Source: CAWKCE01 sp032127035
Lineage (GTDB): Bacteria > Actinomycetota > Actinomycetes > JAHEKZ01
Length of the DNA stretch: 64,000 nucleotides
Reading direction: 5' to 3'
NCBI GenBank assembly: GCA_963848085.1
Contig: CAWKCE010000003.1
Span: 496,001-560,000, forward strand
Shown here one piece after another: positions 9,729 to 17,603 of this stretch; position 1 is the first letter of the stretch, and every line of letters starts with the position of its first letter. The notes under the pieces are model-generated. The model was not told where the DNA came from. It worked only from the letters and a program-made list of their open reading frames with translations, and searched no databases. The translations under genes were made by a program, and so were the position numbers.

Positions 9729-10820
9729 GTGCGAACTGAGGCGTTGGTGATGCAGGAGCCCGGTCGGCCGCTGCACGTCGAGCAGGTGGACCTCGACGCA
9801 CCCCGCGAGGGGGAGGTGCTGGTTGCCATGCGCGCGGCCGGCGTCTGCCGGTCTGACCTGCACGCGGTCGACGGTGAGTGGCGGCGGCCGACCCCGATTG
9901 TGCTGGGCCACGAGGGGGCCGGGGAAGTGGCTGCGCTGGGCGAAGGTGTGGCCGGGCTGGCGGTGGGCGACCACGTCGTCCTGTCCTGGCTGCCTCCCTG
10001 CGGTCGATGCCGCTCGTGCCGGGCGGGGCGCACGTATGTCTGTTCCGGCTCCAGCGCGGCGACGCACCTGCCGCCGGACGGCACTGCCCGCGTCCACCGC
10101 CTAGACGGAACCGACCTGTTCCAGTACTCGGGGATCGGAACCCTCGCCGCAGCCAGCGTGGTGCCGGAGGCCGCCTGCGTGCGGGTGCCCGACGCGGTCC
10201 CGTTCGACGTCGCAGCGCTGATCGGGTGCGGCGCCGCTACCGGCTGGGGGGCCGTCGTGAACACCGCGGCCGTGACGCGTGGGCAGTCGGTGGTGATCGT
10301 CGGCTGCGGGGGCGTCGGGCTGAGCGCCGTGATGGCAGCGGCCGCGGCCGGGGCCTCACCTGTGGTGGCCGTCGACGTGCAGCCGGACAAGCTCTCCGCG
10401 GCGGTCGAGATGGGGGCCACCCACCGGGTGCTCGCCGAGCCGGACTGGCCACAGCGGGTCCGGGATCTGACCGACGGTGTGGATGTCGGGTTCGACTGCA
10501 TCGGGAACCCGCAGGTGGTGGGTGGGCTCTTCGAGGTCGTGGTCCCCGGCGGTGCCGTCGTCCTGGTGGGCATGACCGCCCAGGGAGTGACCATCCCGGT
10601 GGACGGGTACCGCATGCCGGACGCTGGCTGGCGGCTGCTCGGGTCCGCCTACGGCTCCTGCGTCGCCGACCGTGACTTCCCGCGGATCGCCGCGCTGTTC
10701 CTCGACGGCACCCTCCCCCTGGACCGGCTGGTGTCGCACCGGATCGGGCTCGGGGACGTGCCCGAGGCACTGGCCGAGATGCGCGCCGGACGCCGGCTCC
10801 GCAGCGTCGTCACCTGGTAG
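9729..10820 (+). CDS. Zinc-dependent medium-chain alcohol dehydrogenase, second copy
   Basis: A 363-residue MDR-superfamily dehydrogenase that should oxidise an alcohol or reduce an aldehyde with NAD(H). Catalytic zinc residues are Cys40 (GVCRSD) and His61-Glu62 (GHEGAG). Structural zinc cysteines are at 91, 94, 97 and 105. The nucleotide-binding motif is GCGGVG, followed by VVAVDVQ with an NAD-favouring Asp. It is clearly a relative of the dehydrogenase at 2177-3274 but differs throughout, so it is a diverged paralogue rather than a recent copy. It starts 19 bases after the RNase III-like gene on the same strand. The GTG at 9729 gives the family N-terminus; an internal ATG at 9750 is possible. 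It overlaps the convergent hydrolase gene by 11 bases. Confidence 0.9.
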   Translation: MRTEALVMQEPGRPLHVEQVDLDAPREGEVLVAMRAAGVCRSDLHAVDGEWRRPTPIVLGHEGAGEVAALGEGVAGLAVGDHVVLSWLPPCGRCRSCRAGRTYVCSGSSAATHLPPDGTARVHRLDGTDLFQYSGIGTLAAASVVPEAACVRVPDAVPFDVAALIGCGAATGWGAVVNTAAVTRGQSVVIVGCGGVGLSAVMAAAAAGASPVVAVDVQPDKLSAAVEMGATHRVLAEPDWPQRVRDLTDGVDVGFDCIGNPQVVGGLFEVVVPGGAVVLVGMTAQGVTIPVDGYRMPDAGWRLLGSAYGSCVADRDFPRIAALFLDGTLPLDRLVSHRIGLGDVPEALAEMRAGRRLRSVVTW

Positions 10821-11703
10821 GCGGCCCGGAGTCCAGCAGGTCGTCCAGGATCTGTGCCTGGTAGTCGGTCACCAGCGAGATGTGTCCGTGGCCGGGGACG
10901 AGGCGCTTGGTGGCCGTCGACAGGTGGTGTCCCAGCCAGTGTCCGTGGGCGAAGGGGACCATGAGGTCGAGGTCTCCCTGCCACACCGTGACCGGGACGG
11001 TGATGTGCCCGAGGTCGAACCCCCAGTCCTGGGTGAAGGCGAGGTCGTCGTCGAGCCACCCGTCGAACCCCAGCTCCAGCGCCCGCCGGGTCTGTGCGGC
11101 CATCTGGTCGGCGTAGCCCCGGGTCAGTGCGTCCTTGTCGATCTGGGGCACCAGGCCGCCGAACGCGGCCACGATGTCGTCACCGGTGACGGTGCGGAAC
11201 GGCTCCCCGAACGTTGCGAGCCAGTCGCGAAGCGCGGACTCACCCGCCACGGCAGCGCCGAACTCGTCGATGTTCTCCGCGCCCATCCCGTCCAGGAAGT
11301 CCAGGTCCGGCACGCCGTACGGACCCACGCCGGCCAACGTCGCCACCCCCAGGCAACGTTCACGCAGGAGCGCGGCGCAGGCGAGCGCGTGCGGCCCACC
11401 GCCCGACCACCCGGCCGTGAGGAAAGCATCGTGCCCCAGCTGGTCGAGGACGTCGGCGGTGTCCTGAGCGGCCTGGGTCACGCGGCGACCAGCCAGCCGG
11501 GTCGACGTCGCGTAGCCGGGTCGGCTCACGCAGACCAGCCTCAGCCGGCGCTCGAGGCATGGTTCGTCCCAGTCGGCGAACGTCGTGGCGTCCGATGGGG
11601 TTCCGTGGTGCATGACGAGGGGGAAGCCGTCCTGGTCGCCGCCGAGGAACACGTCAACGACGCGTCCGTCGGGCACCGTCAGATGTCTGGTGCTCCCCGT
11701 CAT
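10810..11703 (-). CDS. Alpha/beta-hydrolase fold protein
   Basis: A 297-residue cytosolic serine hydrolase. The oxyanion segment HHGTPSDA lies near residue 33, the nucleophile elbow is GWSGGG near residue 98, the catalytic acid is probably in WQGDLDLMVP, and the catalytic histidine in PGHGHISL near the C-terminus. Order and length are standard for the family. Substrate cannot be told; relatives include esterases, haloperoxidase-like and epoxide-hydrolase-like enzymes. It is divergent from the acyltransferase gene with 41 bases between them. Confidence 0.85.
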   Translation of the reverse strand: MTGSTRHLTVPDGRVVDVFLGGDQDGFPLVMHHGTPSDATTFADWDEPCLERRLRLVCVSRPGYATSTRLAGRRVTQAAQDTADVLDQLGHDAFLTAGWSGGGPHALACAALLRERCLGVATLAGVGPYGVPDLDFLDGMGAENIDEFGAAVAGESALRDWLATFGEPFRTVTGDDIVAAFGGLVPQIDKDALTRGYADQMAAQTRRALELGFDGWLDDDLAFTQDWGFDLGHITVPVTVWQGDLDLMVPFAHGHWLGHHLSTATKRLVPGHGHISLVTDYQAQILDDLLDSGPPTR

Positions 11704-11731
11704 GTGCCGACCCTAGCCGGGCACCTGCCCG

Positions 11732-11744
11732 TAGGCTCCGCGTC
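11732..11744 (+). promoter_or_regulatory. Candidate leaderless promoter of the PlsC-type gene
   Basis: TAGGCT at 11732-11737 fits the TAnnnT -10 pattern and ends seven bases before the GTG start. There is no Shine-Dalgarno sequence in the interval, which fits leaderless translation. Confidence 0.4.
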
Positions 11745-12434
11745 GTGACCGACATCGTGTACCCACCCGTCGTTGCGGCCGCCCGGGCTTCGTTCCTGGC
11801 GCTCGGGCTGAAGATCGAGGTGGTCGGTGCCGAGCACGTGCCGACCTCCGGGCCGGCGGTCCTTGCCAGCAACCACGTGAGCCATCTCGACTTCATCTTT
11901 GCCGGTCTCGGTGCCAGGGAGTCCAAGCGGTACGTGCGGTTCATGGCGAAGAAGCCGATCTTCGCCCACCGCGTGGCGGGCCCGCTCATGCGGGGCATGC
12001 ACCACATCTCGGTGGACCGCGCGCATGGCGCGCAGAGCTTCGCCGAGGCATTGTCCGCCCTCGGCGCCGGCGAGGTGGTTGGCATCTTCCCGGAGGCCAC
12101 GATCAGCCGGACCTTCGAGCCGAAGGAGTTCAAGACCGGAGCGGCCCGGCTGGCCGCCGCGGGAAAGGCCCCGATCGTGCCGGTCGCCTTGTGGGGGACG
12201 CAGCGGCTGTGGACGTACGACGAGAACTCCAGCCTGAAGCAGCGAGGGGTGCCGATCGTGATCCGGGTGGGCGAGCCGATGACCGCCGGCGAAGACGAGC
12301 AGGCCGCGACCGACGAGCTGCGGGCGCGCATCATCGCGCTGGTGCACGAGTCGCAGGAGGGCTACCCGGACGACGGCTCGGGCCAGTGGTGGCAGCCGCG
12401 ACGATTGGGCGGAACCGCGCCCGCAGTGGCGTAG
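11745..12434 (+). CDS. 1-acylglycerol-3-phosphate acyltransferase family protein
   Basis: A 229-residue PlsC-family acyltransferase, expected to transfer an acyl group to a lysophospholipid or related acceptor at the inner membrane face. The catalytic HX4D motif is in SNHVSHLD near residue 43. The phosphate-binding segments appear as FPEATISRTFEPKEFKTGA near residue 110 and PIVPVALWG near 140. The tail is proline- and glycine-rich. The GTG start is accepted because the protein begins about 40 residues before the HX4D motif, as is usual, and a TAGGCT box sits seven bases upstream. Confidence 0.88.
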   Translation: MTDIVYPPVVAAARASFLALGLKIEVVGAEHVPTSGPAVLASNHVSHLDFIFAGLGARESKRYVRFMAKKPIFAHRVAGPLMRGMHHISVDRAHGAQSFAEALSALGAGEVVGIFPEATISRTFEPKEFKTGAARLAAAGKAPIVPVALWGTQRLWTYDENSSLKQRGVPIVIRVGEPMTAGEDEQAATDELRARIIALVHESQEGYPDDGSGQWWQPRRLGGTAPAVA

Positions 12435-12453
12435 CCGCAGGCATACTCGCTGG

Positions 12454-13449
12454 ATGCGTCAGCGTTCGGCCGTGCTTGCGGCTCTGGTCATCGTGGTGAC
12501 GGCGCTGGTCCTCGCCACACCCGGCCTGCCCGCGCCAGTGGCCGGTCCACCCGCCTCGGCCGCGGTCGCCGACCCGGTGGTCGCCGCGGTCGGGGACTTC
12601 GCGTGCGACCCGTCCCACCGCAAGTACGCCGGCGGGGTCGGGGTGTCGACGGCCTGCCGTCAGGCAAACACGTCGCAGGCGCTGGTCGACGACCTCACGG
12701 TGGGCAGCGTTCTGGGCCTGGGGGACTTCCAGTACGACTGCGGCGACCTCGCGGACTACGAGGTGTCGTACACGCCCACCTGGGGCCGGGTGAACGCCCG
12801 GATGGTCCCGGTTGCCGGCAACCACGAGTACAAGACCGGCAGGGACAAGTACGGGAGCACCTGTCCGTCCTCGAACCGCACCGCGGCGAACTACTTCGAC
12901 TACTTCGGCGCCCCGGCCCACGAGGAGTCCGCCGGCCACTTCTCGTTCGACCTCGGCACCTGGCACCTCGTCGGTCTGAACGCGAACTGCTCGAAGTCCG
13001 GGGTCGGAGGTTGTAGTGCCACGGCGTCGCAGACGCAGTGGCTGCGGTCCGACCTGGCCGAGACCACCCAGCCTTGCATCGCGGCCTTCTGGCACCAGCC
13101 GTACTTGACCGGACGCAAGCAGGGGCTGCTGACGGCCTACCGCCCGTGGTGGCAGGAGCTGTACAAGGTCCGCGCGGACATCGTGCTCAACGGCCACGTG
13201 CACAACTACCAGCGGTTCATCCCGCGAAACGCGGCTGGCGCGCCGGACCCGGACGGGATCACCGAGTACGTCGTGGGCACCGGAGGCGAGACTTTGGCCT
13301 CCGTCCCCGCCACGGCCTCGCCGATGCCCGCGGTGTGGAAGAAGTCGTTCGGCTACGCCCGCTTCACGTTGCATGCCGACGGCTGGGACATGGACTTCGT
13401 CAGTGCCTCCGGCGCGGTGCTGGACCGCTCGTCCGGCACCTGCCACTGA
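12454..13449 (+). CDS. Secreted metallophosphoesterase
   Basis: A 331-residue exported calcineurin-like phosphoesterase. Residues 1-38 form a signal peptide: Arg-rich start, hydrophobic stretch VLAALVIVVTALVLA, then an ASA-type cleavage region. The metal-binding motifs follow in order: GDFACD near 48, LGDFQYDCG near 90, AGNHEYKTG near 127, WHQPYLTG near 213 and NGHVHNYQRF near 247. These match acid-phosphatase-like enzymes acting outside the cell. Several cysteines fit disulfides in an exported protein. A CATACT box six bases before the ATG suggests a leaderless promoter. The gene runs into a strong hairpin at 13472-13525. Likely role: phosphate release from esters, inferred from the family. 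Confidence 0.88.
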   Translation: MRQRSAVLAALVIVVTALVLATPGLPAPVAGPPASAAVADPVVAAVGDFACDPSHRKYAGGVGVSTACRQANTSQALVDDLTVGSVLGLGDFQYDCGDLADYEVSYTPTWGRVNARMVPVAGNHEYKTGRDKYGSTCPSSNRTAANYFDYFGAPAHEESAGHFSFDLGTWHLVGLNANCSKSGVGGCSATASQTQWLRSDLAETTQPCIAAFWHQPYLTGRKQGLLTAYRPWWQELYKVRADIVLNGHVHNYQRFIPRNAAGAPDPDGITEYVVGTGGETLASVPATASPMPAVWKKSFGYARFTLHADGWDMDFVSASGAVLDRSSGTCH

Positions 13450-13471
13450 CCGGGCAGCTCCCGGTTCCGCA

Positions 13472-13525
13472 ACGCCAGACCGCCACAGTCGCCCCGGCAA
13501 CGGGCGCGCCGTGGCGGTCTGGCGT
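13472..13525. terminator. Bidirectional terminator hairpin
   Basis: A perfect 15-base inverted repeat (13472-13486 with 13511-13525) around a 24-base loop lies between the convergent phosphoesterase and exporter genes. There is no long T tract, which is common for actinobacterial terminators. Position and stem strength support termination from both sides. Confidence 0.75.
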
Positions 13526-13531
13526 AGGAAA

Positions 13532-15070
13532 TCAGGCGGGGGCTCCCATCGGACCGGCGTGGGCCGCCTCTTCCTTGGTCACCTTGATCGCGAACAACGT
13601 GATGAAGAACGCGAGGACGGCCAGCCCCGCGGACACCTGGAACGCCGAGGTCCAGCCGTCGACGAGGGATTGCACGCCGATCGCCTCGGCGGGCAGGTCC
13701 GAAGTCGCCAGGTTCTTTGCGGTGCTGGCCGAGACGGTGATCGAGACCGTGGTCAGCAGGGCCAGTCCGATGGAACCGCCGATCTGCTGGGTGGTGTTGA
13801 GCACCCCGGAGGCGATCCCGGCGTCCCCTTCGCCGACCTTCGACACAGCGGCCAGGGTGAGCGGCATGAACGTCATGCCCATCCCGAGCGCGAAGACGAT
13901 CATCGGGCCGAGGAGACCGCCCACGTAGGAGGATGTGGGACCGATCTGGGCCAGCCAGGTCATCCCGACCGCCGTCGTCGCCGTGCCGACCAGTGCGAGC
14001 GGCTTGGCGCCGGTGCGTGTGATCAGCTGGGAGGCGACGCCCGCGGACAAGATGATGCAGACGCTGACCGGCAGGAACGCGAAGCCGGCTTTGATGGGGC
14101 TGTATCCGAGGATGTTCTGCACGAACTGCGTGAGGTAGAAGAACATCGAGAACATCGCGGCACCGATGATGAGCATCACGCCGTACGCGCCGGCCCGGTT
14201 GCGGTTCTCGAAGATGCGCAGCGGCATCAGCGCGTGTGGGCTGCGAGACTCGATGATCACGAAGGCGATCAGGAGCGCGACTGCGCTGCCGAGGTAGAGC
14301 AGGGTCAGCGAGTCTGTCCAGGCCTCACGTGCGCTGCTGGTGTAGACCTCGGTGGCGACGTGCGTCAGGCCGTAGACCAGCATGGCCAGGCCGGCGGTCG
14401 CGGTGATCGCGCCGGGCAGGTCGAAGCGGCCCTTGTGACGGTCGGTCTCGGTCAGCACGTACGGCGCGACCAGCGCGATGAAGATGCCGATCGGGACGTT
14501 GACGAACATCACCCAGCGCCAGTCGATCTCGGTGAGCACCCCGCCGAGGATCAGGCCCACCGCGGCACCCGCGCCGGCCATGGCGGCGTAGACGCCCATC
14601 GCACGGTTGCGCGGCTTGCCTTCCGGGAACTCGGTCGCGATCAGGGACAGCGCAGTGGGTGCCGCGATCGCCGCTCCCACGCCCTGAAGAGCCCGGGCGG
14701 CGAGCAGGGAGGCCTCGCTCCACGCGAAGCCACCGGCGAGCGACCCGATGCTGAAGACCACGATGCCGGTGATGAAGACCCGCCGCCGGCCGAGGAGGTC
14801 ACCGGCGCGACCGCCGAGCAACAGCAGGCCGCCGAACGCAAGTGTGTAGGCGGTGAGCACCCACTGCAGGTTCTCCTGGGAGAAGCCGAGCTCGGTCTGG
14901 ATGCTGGGGAGGGCGATGTTCACGATGGTGGCGTCGAGCACCACCATCAGCTGGGCGCTGGCGATGACCAGCAGCGCCAGCCCGAGGTGCTTGGGCGTGG
15001 CGGGCATGTGGTCGTCGGGCAGCGGTTCGTCGACGTGCCCGTGGGCGGTCGTCGTGTCATCGGTGGTCAT
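13532..15070 (-). CDS. 14-helix drug-type MFS exporter (DHA2 family)
   Basis: A 512-residue integral membrane exporter of the EmrB/QacA type, driven by proton motive force. After a polar N-terminus the first helix reads LALLVIASAQLMVVLDATIV, with the family motif D1 (LDxTIVNVALP). Motif A-like GRAGDLLGRRRVF is near residue 95. About 14 hydrophobic helices follow and the C-terminus is charged. The ATG at 15070 is preceded by AAGGAGAAGC; a longer frame to 15142 is rejected. It sits 26 bases downstream of a TetR gene on the same strand, so the repressor very likely controls it together with itself. Confidence 0.93.
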   Translation of the reverse strand: MTTDDTTTAHGHVDEPLPDDHMPATPKHLGLALLVIASAQLMVVLDATIVNIALPSIQTELGFSQENLQWVLTAYTLAFGGLLLLGGRAGDLLGRRRVFITGIVVFSIGSLAGGFAWSEASLLAARALQGVGAAIAAPTALSLIATEFPEGKPRNRAMGVYAAMAGAGAAVGLILGGVLTEIDWRWVMFVNVPIGIFIALVAPYVLTETDRHKGRFDLPGAITATAGLAMLVYGLTHVATEVYTSSAREAWTDSLTLLYLGSAVALLIAFVIIESRSPHALMPLRIFENRNRAGAYGVMLIIGAAMFSMFFYLTQFVQNILGYSPIKAGFAFLPVSVCIILSAGVASQLITRTGAKPLALVGTATTAVGMTWLAQIGPTSSYVGGLLGPMIVFALGMGMTFMPLTLAAVSKVGEGDAGIASGVLNTTQQIGGSIGLALLTTVSITVSASTAKNLATSDLPAEAIGVQSLVDGWTSAFQVSAGLAVLAFFITLFAIKVTKEEAAHAGPMGAPA

Positions 15071-15096
15071 GCTTCTCCTTGCAGTGGGGGAGCCGG

Positions 15097-15720
15097 TCAG
15101 TCGGGGGAGCGGTCGTGGTCTCGGGTGAGCAGCGGAAGCCACACGTCGTCGACAAGGCGGTCGAGGTAGGCGTCGTCGACCTCGTGCGGGGTCAGGAGGT
15201 GCCGGAACACCAACATGGCCGGGGCTACGTCCACGAGGAACGGGATATCAGCGCGGTCCGACAGCTCCCCGCGCTGCTGGGCGCGCCGCAGGATGGCGAT
15301 CGCGGCGCTGCGCTTGGCCTCGACGATGCGTTCGTGGAACACGCGCGCCAGCTCGGCGTCCTGGCCGCAGGCAGACACCAGGCCGCGCATCATGCAGACC
15401 TGGTCGTGGGTGGCGTTGCTGTTGGCTCGGCCCAGCAGCTGGCGGAGGTCGTGGCGAAGGGACCCGGTGTCGGGCAGCTCGGCGGGACCGTCGCCTCGGA
15501 GGTGGCCGATGGCGTCGACGACCAGCTCGGGCTTACCCGGCCAGTGGCGGTACAGCGTGGCCTTGCTGGCCCCGGCCCGGCGGGCCACCGCGTCCATGGT
15601 CATCCGGTCGTACCCGGCCTCCCCCAGCTCGGCGAGCGCGGCGGCGTAGATCTCCGCGGTGCGGGCGTCGTCCAGCCCGCGGCGGCGGGTGAGCGCGGCG
15701 GCGACAGCCTGGGGGGTCAC
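15097..15720 (-). CDS. TetR-family transcriptional regulator of the exporter
   Basis: A 207-residue repressor. The N-terminal helix-turn-helix is at about 20-66, with MDAVARRAGASKATLYRHW as the recognition part; the rest is a ligand-binding helical domain with the WLPLLTRD-type end. It is the first gene of a two-gene unit with the exporter, a standard arrangement in which a toxic ligand releases the repressor. A large palindrome 28 bases upstream (15748-15770) is its probable operator and also lies in front of the divergent amidohydrolase. Confidence 0.92.
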   Translation of the reverse strand: MTPQAVAAALTRRRGLDDARTAEIYAAALAELGEAGYDRMTMDAVARRAGASKATLYRHWPGKPELVVDAIGHLRGDGPAELPDTGSLRHDLRQLLGRANSNATHDQVCMMRGLVSACGQDAELARVFHERIVEAKRSAAIAILRRAQQRGELSDRADIPFLVDVAPAMLVFRHLLTPHEVDDAYLDRLVDDVWLPLLTRDHDRSPD

Positions 15721-15747
15721 ACGAGGCTCCGAGGGCGAGGATCTGAG

Positions 15748-15777
15748 CGAAACGAAACGGTTTCGTTTCGTGAAACG
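15748..15777. promoter_or_regulatory. Nested palindromic operator between tetR and amidohydrolase
   Basis: A perfect 23-base palindrome (15748-15770; 11-base arms CGAAACGAAAC and its complement around one G) overlaps a second 14-base palindrome (15764-15777; CGTTTC-GT-GAAACG). The unit GAAAC/GTTTC appears five times in 30 bases. Position between divergent promoters makes it the likely TetR binding site, able to hold more than one dimer. Binding itself is inferred. Confidence 0.75.
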
Positions 15778-15841
15778 TAGGTGGTGTCGCCCGGCGCGTC
15801 AAGTGCGCCCACCGGGGCCCCACCGCTGGTTGGATGCCGCC

Positions 15842-17494
15842 ATGGAAACCCCCGAGGTGATCTTCGTCGGCGGCCGGATCTTCGCCGGGACCGGCTCGCC
15901 CCCGCTCGACGGTGCGGTCGCAGTGAGCGGTGGGCGGATCGCCGCCGTCGGCAGCGATGTCGAGGTGCGGGCACTGGCCGGCTCGACCACCGACGTGGTG
16001 GAGATCGACGGCGGCCTGCTCTGCCCCGGCTTCCAGGACTCGCACGTGCACCCCGTCTACGGCGGGACGCAGATGGCCCAGTGCGACCTGCACGGGGTCG
16101 TCACGTCCGACGCCAGCGTGGAGACCGTCGCTGCTTACGCAGCCGCCCACTCCGAGTCGGAGTGGATCCTGGGCGGCGGCTGGTCGATGGAGGCGTTCCC
16201 CGGCGGGACCCCGACGGCGGCCCTGCTGGACGCCGTGGTGCCGGACCGGCCGGTGTTCCTGCCGAACCGCGACGGGCACAGCGGCTGGGTGAACTCCGCG
16301 GCGCTGGCCGCGGCCGGGATCGACCGGGATACCCCTGACCCGCACGACGGGAGGATCGAACGCGACGAGCACGGCGCGCCGACCGGCTGCCTGCACGAGG
16401 GCGCGATGGTGCTGGTGTCCGACCTGGTGCCGGCGCCGACCGACGCGGACTACGACCGCGCACTCGACGTCGCGCAGGCGTACCTCTTCTCGCTGGGGAT
16501 CACCGGGTGGCAGGACGCGATCATCGGCGAGGTCAACGGCCGGCCGGACAACCTCGAGGCGTACGTGCGCGGGGCGCGGGACGGCCGCCTCAAGGCGCGG
16601 GTGGTCGGCGCATTGTGGTGGGACCGCAACCGGGGGGCAGAGCAGATCCCCGAGATGGTGGCGCGGCGTGAGGCGTCCCGGGTCGGACGCTTCGCCGCCA
16701 GCAGCGTCAAGGTGATGCAGGACGGCGTCGCGGAGAACTTCACCGCGGCCATGACGGTGCCGTATCTCGACGCGTGTGGCTGCCAGTCGTCCAACTCCGG
16801 CCTGTCGTTCGTCGACCCCGAGGCACTGAAGGGCCACGTGACGGCGTTGGACGCCGCTGGCTTCCAGGTGCACTTCCACGCCCTCGGGGACCGGGCCGTG
16901 CGTGAGGCGCTGGACGCGATCGAGGCGGCGCGGGCGGCGAACGGGATGAACGACCACCGCCACCATCTCGCGCACCTGCAGGTCGTTCATCCCGACGACG
17001 TCCCCCGGTTCGCGCAGCTGGGGGCGGCGGCGAACATGCAGCCGCTGTGGGCCTGTCACGAGCCGCAGATGGATGAGTTGACCATCCCGTTCCTCGGTGA
17101 GCCGCGGTGGCGGTGGCAGTACCCGTTCGGGGACCTCGAGCGGGCCGGGGCGACGCTCGTCGGCGGCAGCGACTGGTCGGTCAGCAGTCCGGACGTGATG
17201 TGGGGAGCGCACGTCGCGGTGACCCGGCGTCCGCCGCCGGACGGGGAGGACCACGCCGGCGTCGAGGCATTCCTGCCGGACCAGGCCCTGTCACTGGAGT
17301 CGGCGCTGACCGCCTACACGCGAGGGTCGGCGTGGGTGAACCATCTGGACGACGTCACCGGCACGCTTGAGGTGGGAAAGCTGGCCGACCTGGTGCTGCT
17401 GGACCGGGACCCGTTCGCCGGGCCGGCCGACCAGATCGGCGCCACCGCCGTGCGTCGCACCTACGTCGAGGGGGAGCTCGTCTTCTCGGAGTGA
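15842..17494 (+). CDS. Amidohydrolase family protein (YtcJ-like)
   Basis: A 550-residue metal-dependent hydrolase of the amidohydrolase superfamily, group with YtcJ. The first metal motif HxH is in DSHVHPVYGG near residue 67; the family's WILGGGWS block is near 108; SVKVMQDGV near 287 contains the bridging region; HFHALGDRAVREALD near 342 and HHLAHLQVVHPDD near 377 supply further ligands; the last metal site is GGSDWSVSS near 442. The substrate is an amide, hydantoin-like or lactone compound; it cannot be told. The ATG at 15842 is chosen because METPEVIFVGG matches family N-termini and upstream codons lie in the operator. It is divergent from the TetR gene and may share its regulation. Confidence 0.88.
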   Translation: METPEVIFVGGRIFAGTGSPPLDGAVAVSGGRIAAVGSDVEVRALAGSTTDVVEIDGGLLCPGFQDSHVHPVYGGTQMAQCDLHGVVTSDASVETVAAYAAAHSESEWILGGGWSMEAFPGGTPTAALLDAVVPDRPVFLPNRDGHSGWVNSAALAAAGIDRDTPDPHDGRIERDEHGAPTGCLHEGAMVLVSDLVPAPTDADYDRALDVAQAYLFSLGITGWQDAIIGEVNGRPDNLEAYVRGARDGRLKARVVGALWWDRNRGAEQIPEMVARREASRVGRFAASSVKVMQDGVAENFTAAMTVPYLDACGCQSSNSGLSFVDPEALKGHVTALDAAGFQVHFHALGDRAVREALDAIEAARAANGMNDHRHHLAHLQVVHPDDVPRFAQLGAAANMQPLWACHEPQMDELTIPFLGEPRWRWQYPFGDLERAGATLVGGSDWSVSSPDVMWGAHVAVTRRPPPDGEDHAGVEAFLPDQALSLESALTAYTRGSAWVNHLDDVTGTLEVGKLADLVLLDRDPFAGPADQIGATAVRRTYVEGELVFSE

Positions 17495-17594
17495 ACAAGT
17501 GTGCGGGATTCGAGGCCTTCGGCCCGAATCCCGCACACCGGACCCCCTTGATGTGCGGAAGTGAAGGCGCCCGGCCTCAATTTCGCACATTTGT
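17495..17594. repeat. 100-base double-hairpin element, copy A
   Basis: An element of exactly 100 bases that starts directly after the amidohydrolase stop. Its ends are inverted repeats (ACAAGTGTGCG and, inverted, ACAAATGTGCG). Inside are two hairpins, each opened by TGTGCG and closed by CGCAC. Hairpin 1 has perfect 14-base arms (17499-17512, 17525-17538) and an inner GGC-CUUCGG-CC cap. The linker reads GGACCCCCTTGA. Hairpin 2 (17552-17589) is imperfect. Copy B lies about 1 kb away. It may act as a terminator between the convergent genes here. Confidence 0.85.
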
Positions 17595-17603
17595 GGGCCG
17601 CTC

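Noticed and set aside
13373..15169. 598-codon plus-strand frame over the exporter
   Set aside because: Composition (runs of Gly, Asp, His, Gln, Arg) is that of an antisense frame in high-GC DNA; the minus strand is a clear 14-helix transporter.
15533..17254. 573-codon minus-strand frame over the amidohydrolase
   Set aside because: Antisense shadow; no recognisable motifs, while the plus strand has all amidohydrolase motifs.
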